From: an uncultured Bacteroidota bacterium
GTDB taxonomy: Bacteria > Bacteroidota > Bacteroidia > Flavobacteriales > Flavobacteriaceae
Assembly (NCBI GenBank): GCA_903837025.1
Contig: CAILTC010000389.1
Span: forward strand, 1-12,224
Reading direction: 5' to 3'
Length of the DNA stretch: 12,224 nt
The translations under genes and the position numbers were made by a program. How positions within the stretch are numbered: position 1 is the stretch's first letter; each line of letters starts with the position of its first letter. Positions 8,569-12,224 of the stretch are shown here, piece after piece. The notes beneath the pieces were generated by a model. That model worked only from the letters and a program-made list of their open reading frames with translations, made no database searches and had not been told where the DNA came from.

Positions 8569-8919
8569 CTAATACTTATTTCTGAACCACACCTTTTGCC
8601 ATTCTCTTTTTAAAATCAAAAAGGCAACATTCTCGGCTAAAACAACCAAATCGGAACCATCTAATTTTTTGATCTGGTCTTCCGAAACATCAATGATATA
8701 AAGCAAGTTGAGATATTCGGCAAATTTATATTGAATCAATCGATAGACTTTCTCGTGCAATTCAATTTTTAATTCCTCGGGCGAAATGCTCATTGGAAAA
8801 TCGACTCCTTCGTTTGCCAAATTAAAATCCTTGTTCATTTGCTCGATAAGTTTCAAGTACAAATTTTCGGTTTCGGCTTCCTCAAGAAGCAAATCAGTAT
8901 TTACGGGAGTTATGTACAT
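8569..8919 (-). CDS. Conserved-looking small cytoplasmic protein, function unknown
   Basis: Predicted 116 residues, rich in Glu, Leu and Lys, with no signal peptide or membrane segment. The sequence looks mainly alpha-helical: an acidic first helix (LLLEEAETENLYLKLIEQMNK), a short loop with FPMSISPEELK, then longer helices through EKVYRLIQYKFAEYLNLLYI and a tryptophan/arginine-rich end (KREWQKVWFRNKY). I do not recognise a family or catalytic motif. It follows the polyprenyl synthase gene on the same strand after 75 bases that carry a palindromic repeat, so cotranscription is possible but unproven. The frame is coding-like and no better frame overlaps it. The ATG at 8919 is the first in frame. 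Confidence 0.7.
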   Translation of the reverse strand: MYITPVNTDLLLEEAETENLYLKLIEQMNKDFNLANEGVDFPMSISPEELKIELHEKVYRLIQYKFAEYLNLLYIIDVSEDQIKKLDGSDLVVLAENVAFLILKREWQKVWFRNKY

Positions 8920-8920
8920 A

Positions 8921-8973
8921 TAGATTTCAGGTTTGCAGATTTCAAGTTTAAGGTTTCTGCCATCTGAAATCTA
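8921..8973. repeat. Imperfect palindromic intergenic repeat
   Basis: TAGATTTCAG (8921-8930) is perfectly complementary to CTGAAATCTA (8964-8973). Inside it GCAGA (8935-8939) pairs with TCTGC (8956-8960), giving a two-part stem with a small internal loop. The 5' half also holds a direct duplication of AGATTTCA followed by GTTT. It lies between the polyprenyl synthase and the 116-residue protein genes. Confidence 0.65.
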
Positions 8974-8994
8974 AAAACTGTCAACTGCTGTTTT

Positions 8995-9969
8995 TTAAAC
9001 TTTTCTACTCATCAAATCTTTACCAAAAGACTTTAAAATTGCTTTTTTCTCTTTAGAAATTTCCATCAATTTCAAGGTTTTAAAAGCTTTCATAGTATAT
9101 TTCTCAATAGCTTTTTGTGTAGCAAAAGAGGCCCCTGTTGAATTAAAAATTCCCTTTACCAAATTGATTTTTTCCTCGTTATCCTCTGGATGAATTGAAA
9201 ACAAATGCTGTAATTGTTCTTTTTCTTCTTCCGAAGCAAACTCAATAGCTTTGAGGTATAAATAGGTTTTTTTGTTTTCGATAATATCGCCACCAACTTG
9301 TTTTCCGAAAGTTTCTGGATCACCAAAAACATCAAGATAATCATCTTGCAACTGAAATGCTAAACCTAAATTAAGTCCAAAATCATAAATTAAGTCCGCA
9401 TTTTCCTTTGATGTTTCGGCAACAATAGCGCCCATTTTCATTGCTGCTGCAACGAGAACTGCCGTTTTATTCTTAATCATTTTGATATATTCTGAAATCG
9501 TTACATCTTCCCGAGTTTCAAAATCGACATCGTATTGTTGCCCTTCGCAAACTTCAAGAGCCGTTTTGCTAAATAATTTAGCCAATTTTCGAAATATTTT
9601 TGGCTGATATTGTTCGAAATATTGGTACGCCAAAATAAGCATGGCATCGCCAGAAAGAATCCCCGTGTTAACATTCCATTTTTCGTGAACAGTAATTTTA
9701 CCTCTTCGCAAAGGTGCATCATCCATAATATCATCGTGAATAAGCGAAAAATTATGAAAAACCTCAACGGCTAGAGCTGCTGGCAAAGCCTTATTATAAT
9801 CGGCATCAAAAACCTCAGCACTCATTAATGTCAGCACTGGGCGCATTCTTTTGCCTCCTAATGCTAATATATAATGAATGGGTTCATATAGATTTTTGGG
9901 CTCTTTGTTTTTGGATTGTGAATTCAAATAGTCCGAAACGAATTCCTGATATTGATTGATGGAGTGCAT
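8995..9969 (-). CDS. Trans-polyprenyl diphosphate synthase (FPP/GGPP type)
   Basis: Predicted 324 residues, normal for the family. The enzyme joins isopentenyl diphosphate units to an allylic diphosphate, feeding quinone side chains, carotenoids or related lipids. GGKRMRP (38-44) binds isopentenyl diphosphate. The first Asp-rich motif is HDDIMDDAPLRRG, with DDxxD at 79-83. The second is FQLQDDYLD, with DDxxD at 209-213, and GDIIENKKT follows. The first motif lacks the two-residue insertion of typical bacterial short-chain enzymes such as IspA, and Phe74 stands five residues before it. That arrangement is known from type I (archaeal-style) GGPP synthases, so a C15-C20 product is a reasonable guess, not a proof. 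The ATG at 9969 opens a typical N-terminus. Palindromic AT-rich repeats lie on both sides of the gene, and no clear -7 box was found upstream. Confidence 0.93.
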   Translation of the reverse strand: MHSINQYQEFVSDYLNSQSKNKEPKNLYEPIHYILALGGKRMRPVLTLMSAEVFDADYNKALPAALAVEVFHNFSLIHDDIMDDAPLRRGKITVHEKWNVNTGILSGDAMLILAYQYFEQYQPKIFRKLAKLFSKTALEVCEGQQYDVDFETREDVTISEYIKMIKNKTAVLVAAAMKMGAIVAETSKENADLIYDFGLNLGLAFQLQDDYLDVFGDPETFGKQVGGDIIENKKTYLYLKAIEFASEEEKEQLQHLFSIHPEDNEEKINLVKGIFNSTGASFATQKAIEKYTMKAFKTLKLMEISKEKKAILKSFGKDLMSRKV

Positions 9970-9979
9970 TTATTTTTGT

Positions 9980-10085
9980 TTAAAGTTTAAAGTTTTAAAA
10001 AGTATTTTCGAAAATGAATGCTTTTCAAACCTTATATACTACAAAGAAACTCAAAAAACCTCAAACTTTAAACCTTAAACTTTAA
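9980..10085. repeat. Long-armed AT-rich inverted repeat in the divergent gap
   Basis: TTAAAGTTTAAAGTTTTAA (9980-9998) pairs with TTTAAACCTTAAACTTTAA (10067-10085) with 17 of 19 positions complementary. Each arm is built from TTTAAAGT/ACTTTAAA units. The element fills most of the 211-base space between the polyprenyl synthase and SDR genes, leaving the SDR promoter outside it. No open reading frame lies within it. Confidence 0.6.
10004..10015. other. Perfect 12-bp palindrome
   Basis: ATTTTCGAAAAT reads the same on both strands. It lies inside the inverted repeat, upstream of the polyprenyl synthase gene. It could be a dimeric-regulator site, but AT-rich DNA yields such palindromes by chance. 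Confidence 0.3.
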
Positions 10086-10112
10086 GAAATCGTAAATAAA
10101 TAAAAATACTTT

Positions 10113-10140
10113 GGAAACTATTTTGGTATTCAAAGTTTCC
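10113..10140. promoter_or_regulatory. Candidate TetR operator (inverted repeat)
   Basis: GGAAACT (10113-10119) and AGTTTCC (10134-10140) form a perfect 7-bp inverted repeat with a 14-base spacer. The spacer contains the -33 box, so a bound dimer would block the promoter. The TetR-family gene two places downstream in the same operon is the obvious candidate ligand, which would make the unit self-repressed. Confidence 0.5.
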
Positions 10141-10152
10141 TATTTACATTTG
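10122..10152 (+). promoter_or_regulatory. Bacteroidota promoter of the SDR-tetR-tolC operon
   Basis: TTTG (10122-10125) and TACATTTG (10145-10152) match the -33 and TAnnTTTG -7 boxes with a 19-base spacer. Transcription would start near 10158, leaving about 23 bases of leader before the ATG at 10181. This is the best promoter in the window. Confidence 0.78.
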
Positions 10153-10180
10153 CAAACGAAAATTAATCACTAAAATCCTT

Positions 10181-10939
10181 ATGGAAACAAAAATAGCACT
10201 AGTAACTGGCGGAAGCAGAGGTTTAGGAAAAAACATGGCTTTGCGTTTGGCAGAAGCTGGAAAAGACATTATCCTAACTTTCAACACTAAAGAAGAAGAA
10301 GCACAAGATGTGGTAAAAACCATAGAAGCTTTGGGCAGAAAAGCAGTTGCATTACAACTCGATGTCAATAATATTTCTGGCTTAGGTGGATTTATAACAT
10401 CGGTTTCTGAAGTTTTAAAAACCGAATGGAACACTAGCACCTTTGATTATCTAATAAATAATGCAGGTGTTGGCGCAACTATCCCCTATCTTGAAGCCAC
10501 TGAAGAAGATTTTGACCGTTTGCTAAATATCCATTTTAAAAGTGTTTATTTTTTAACCCAAAAAGCATTGCCTTTGCTAAATGATGGTGGAAGCATTGTA
10601 AATATTTCTAGCGGGACTACTCGTTTTTGCAATCCTGGCTATTCTATTTATGCTTCGATGAAAGGAGCGGTTGAAACTTTTACCAGATATTTAGCGAAAG
10701 AAGTTGGAGCGAGAGGAATCACCGCAAATATTGTTGCTCCTGGTCCTATTGAAACTGATTTTAACGGAGCAGCGATTAGAAATAACCCACAAATAAAAGG
10801 ACATTTAGCCAACATAACCGCTCTTGGAAGAGTTGGCGAAGCCAATGATATAGGCGGAATTATCGCTTTTTTATGCTCGAAAGATGGTTATTGGATAAAC
10901 GGACAAAGAATAGAAGCTTCGGGTGGAATTTCTTTGTAA
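10181..10939 (+). CDS. SDR-family NAD(P)-dependent oxidoreductase
   Basis: Predicted 252 residues, the length of a classical short-chain dehydrogenase. The nucleotide-binding motif TGGSRGLG is at 9-16, followed by NNAG at 93-96. The catalytic set is Asn116, Ser144 (NISSGTT), Tyr157 and Lys161 (YASMK). PGPIETDF after the active site and a C-terminal GQRIEASGG are usual for the family. The substrate cannot be told from sequence; the closest shape is the 3-oxoacyl-ACP reductase or glucose-dehydrogenase-like subgroup. It is the first gene behind the operon promoter and lies 15 bases before the TetR gene. An oxidoreductase heading a regulator-efflux operon suggests it may modify the same toxic compound that the pump exports; this is inference. 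Confidence 0.92.
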   Translation: METKIALVTGGSRGLGKNMALRLAEAGKDIILTFNTKEEEAQDVVKTIEALGRKAVALQLDVNNISGLGGFITSVSEVLKTEWNTSTFDYLINNAGVGATIPYLEATEEDFDRLLNIHFKSVYFLTQKALPLLNDGGSIVNISSGTTRFCNPGYSIYASMKGAVETFTRYLAKEVGARGITANIVAPGPIETDFNGAAIRNNPQIKGHLANITALGRVGEANDIGGIIAFLCSKDGYWINGQRIEASGGISL

Positions 10940-10954
10940 TATGAAAATGAAAAA

Positions 10955-11551
10955 ATGAAAGATAAAATAGTCTCAAAAGCGAGTGATTTATTTTTAAAAC
11001 TGGGTTTTAAGAGCGTCACCATGGATGATATTGCCGGAGAAATGTGCATTTCTAAAAAAACGATTTACAAATACTTTTGCAACAAAGAGATTTTAATCGA
11101 AGAAAGTAGCACCATGGTTCATGCTGAAATTCACAAGATTATTGAAAACATTGTTGCTAAAAACCACAATGCAATTGAAGAGAATTTCGAAATACGAAAA
11201 ATGTTTAAAGAAATGTTTCAATCCTTTGACAGTTCTCAAATATACCAAATGAAAAAACATTATCCTGAAATTCACCAAAAGATAATTGCTCGAGAAATTA
11301 ATGAATGCAACATTGTTTTTAAACAAAACATTATTAAAGGAATCGAACAAGGTTTATACAGAAAAGAGATCAGTATAGAAAATTACATGAAATTTTATTA
11401 CACGTTAATCTTCGGAATCAAAGAAGAAATTAGTTCCGAGAAAGAAGGTCAAAAGATAGAATTAGAAATATTAGAATACCACACCAGAGCAATGGCTACA
11501 GCCGAAGGAATCATAGAATTAGAAAAACAATTACAAAACTACAATCACTAA
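10955..11551 (+). CDS. TetR-family transcriptional regulator
   Basis: Predicted 198 residues. The N-terminal DNA-binding domain is clear: KASDLFLKLGFKSVTMDDIA (8-27), then a recognition helix around ISKKTIYKYFCNKEIL (32-47). This is the usual TetR signature of T-x-x-D-I-A followed by K-x-x-x-Y-x-Y-F. The remaining helical domain would bind a ligand and form the dimer; its sequence gives no clue to the ligand. It is flanked by an SDR gene and a TolC-like gene whose ATG overlaps its stop by one base (TAATG). It is therefore probably a local, self-controlling repressor of the efflux operon. The ATG at 10955 keeps the complete DNA-binding domain. An ATG at 10941 in another frame gives only a five-codon MKMKK peptide that ends across the real start. 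Confidence 0.92.
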   Translation: MKDKIVSKASDLFLKLGFKSVTMDDIAGEMCISKKTIYKYFCNKEILIEESSTMVHAEIHKIIENIVAKNHNAIEENFEIRKMFKEMFQSFDSSQIYQMKKHYPEIHQKIIAREINECNIVFKQNIIKGIEQGLYRKEISIENYMKFYYTLIFGIKEEISSEKEGQKIELEILEYHTRAMATAEGIIELEKQLQNYNH

Positions 11552-12224
11552 TGAAGAAGATTTTTTTAATCCCCTTAATCGTTTTTGCCCTGTCGGCGAA
11601 AGCACAAGAAGTAAAGCAAAATTATAATTTAAGCTTAGAACAAGCCATTTCTCATGCGCTAATCAATAATTATTCGGCTGTAAATGCGAGCAGAGATATT
11701 GAAGCATCTAAAGCAAAAAAATGGGAAACTACAGCCGCAGGATTACCTCAAGTAAGTGCTGGTGTTGATTATGCTGACAATTTTATTTTGCAAAAATCAC
11801 TTATTCCTGCCGAATTTTTTGGAGGTAAAAAAGGAGATTTTGCAACGGTAGCTTTCGGAACGACACACAATATGACGGCACATGCCACCTTAAGTCAATT
11901 GATTTTTGATGGTTCCTATATTGTAGCCTTACAAGCTTCGAAAACGTATATGAAATTTTACCAAAATGCCAAACAAAAGTCGAATGTTGAAATTAAAGAA
12001 GCGGTTATCAACGCCTACGGAAATGTTTTGCTTGCCGAAGAAAGTATCGCTATTCTCGAAAAAAATAAAACAACTTTAGAAAAAACATTGGCTGATACCA
12101 AAGAAACTTTCAAAAATGGTTTAATTGAAGAAGAAAATGTTGAGCAACTTCAAATCACGCTTACATCGATAAACAGCACCTTGAATTATAACAAAAGATT
12201 GGTAGAAGTAGCTTATAAAATGCT
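11551..12224 (+). CDS. TolC-like outer-membrane efflux channel (5' part, cut by window end)
   Basis: The first 224 codons are present and the frame is open to the edge; the full protein would be about 430-450 residues by family standard. A signal peptide (MKKIFLIPLIVFALSAKA) probably cleaves after Ala18. The mature start, LSLEQAISHALINNYSAVNA, is the typical first helix of outer-membrane efflux proteins. ATTAAGLPQVSAGVDY-type spacing follows, then a beta segment (AHATLSQLIFDGSYIVALQASK). Long periplasmic helices follow, including the first-repeat pattern TKETFKNGLIEEENVEQLQ. TolC proteins trimerise to form the exit duct for RND or ABC pumps. Its ATG overlaps the tetR stop by one base, implying coupled translation. 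The pump and adaptor genes expected downstream are outside the window. Confidence 0.93.
   Translation, partial: MKKIFLIPLIVFALSAKAQEVKQNYNLSLEQAISHALINNYSAVNASRDIEASKAKKWETTAAGLPQVSAGVDYADNFILQKSLIPAEFFGGKKGDFATVAFGTTHNMTAHATLSQLIFDGSYIVALQASKTYMKFYQNAKQKSNVEIKEAVINAYGNVLLAEESIAILEKNKTTLEKTLADTKETFKNGLIEEENVEQLQITLTSINSTLNYNKRLVEVAYKM

Noticed and set aside
9970..10085. Intact insertion sequence or MITE
   Set aside because: Inverted arms exist, but no flanking target duplication or transposase was found, so only a repeat is called.
10144..10440. 98-codon open frame antisense to the SDR start
   Set aside because: It is a shadow of the SDR gene, covering its nucleotide-binding region, and shows no family motif.
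10941..10958. Five-codon MKMKK leader overlapping the tetR start
   Set aside because: The region is an A-rich run where ATG and TGA arise easily; there is no attenuator-like structure beside it.

Overview
The window looks like a chromosomal stretch of a Flavobacteriaceae bacterium (Bacteroidota), probably Flavobacterium or a close relative. The DNA is visibly AT-rich and ribosome-binding sites are weak or absent. The best promoters fit the Bacteroidota pattern (a TTTG-like -33 box and a TAnnTTTG -7 box). Signal peptides end in the short hydrophobic-then-Q style common in the group. All genes look intact; only the last one is cut by the window edge.

Region 1 (1-3815, + strand) is a tight three-gene unit. 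It encodes a secreted or membrane-tethered TPR-CHAT protein (CHAT is a caspase-like fold), a small retropepsin-like aspartic protease whose start overlaps the preceding stop by ATGA, and a predicted lipoprotein with a GH16-like ExDxE motif four bases further on. A strong 12-bp hairpin ends the unit. Pairing two proteases of unrelated clans in one translationally coupled unit is the most interesting feature here.

Region 2 (3845-7898, - strand) is the TCA-cycle operon sucA-sucB, encoding the E1 and E2 components of 2-oxoglutarate dehydrogenase. It has a recognisable promoter upstream of sucA, a small hairpin between the genes, and the shared bidirectional terminator at 3781-3815. The E3 gene (lpd) is not in the window.

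Region 3 (8018-9969) holds a small outer-membrane beta-barrel protein divergent from sucA. Convergent with it, on the - strand, are an unrecognised 116-residue protein and a trans-polyprenyl diphosphate synthase. The synthase gene has palindromic AT-rich repeats on both sides that share 12-13-base words with each other and with the sucA-sucB gap.

Region 4 (10113-12224, + strand) is the start of an efflux-type operon: an SDR oxidoreductase, a TetR-family regulator and a TolC-like outer-membrane channel, the last running off the window. Its promoter is near consensus, and a 7-bp inverted repeat flanks the -33 box, as expected for a TetR autorepression site. By analogy with such operons, a membrane-fusion protein and an RND pump probably follow, but they are not visible. 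No tRNA, rRNA, CRISPR array or insertion sequence was seen. No stretch over 300 bases lacks a gene; the longest gap is 9970-10180.
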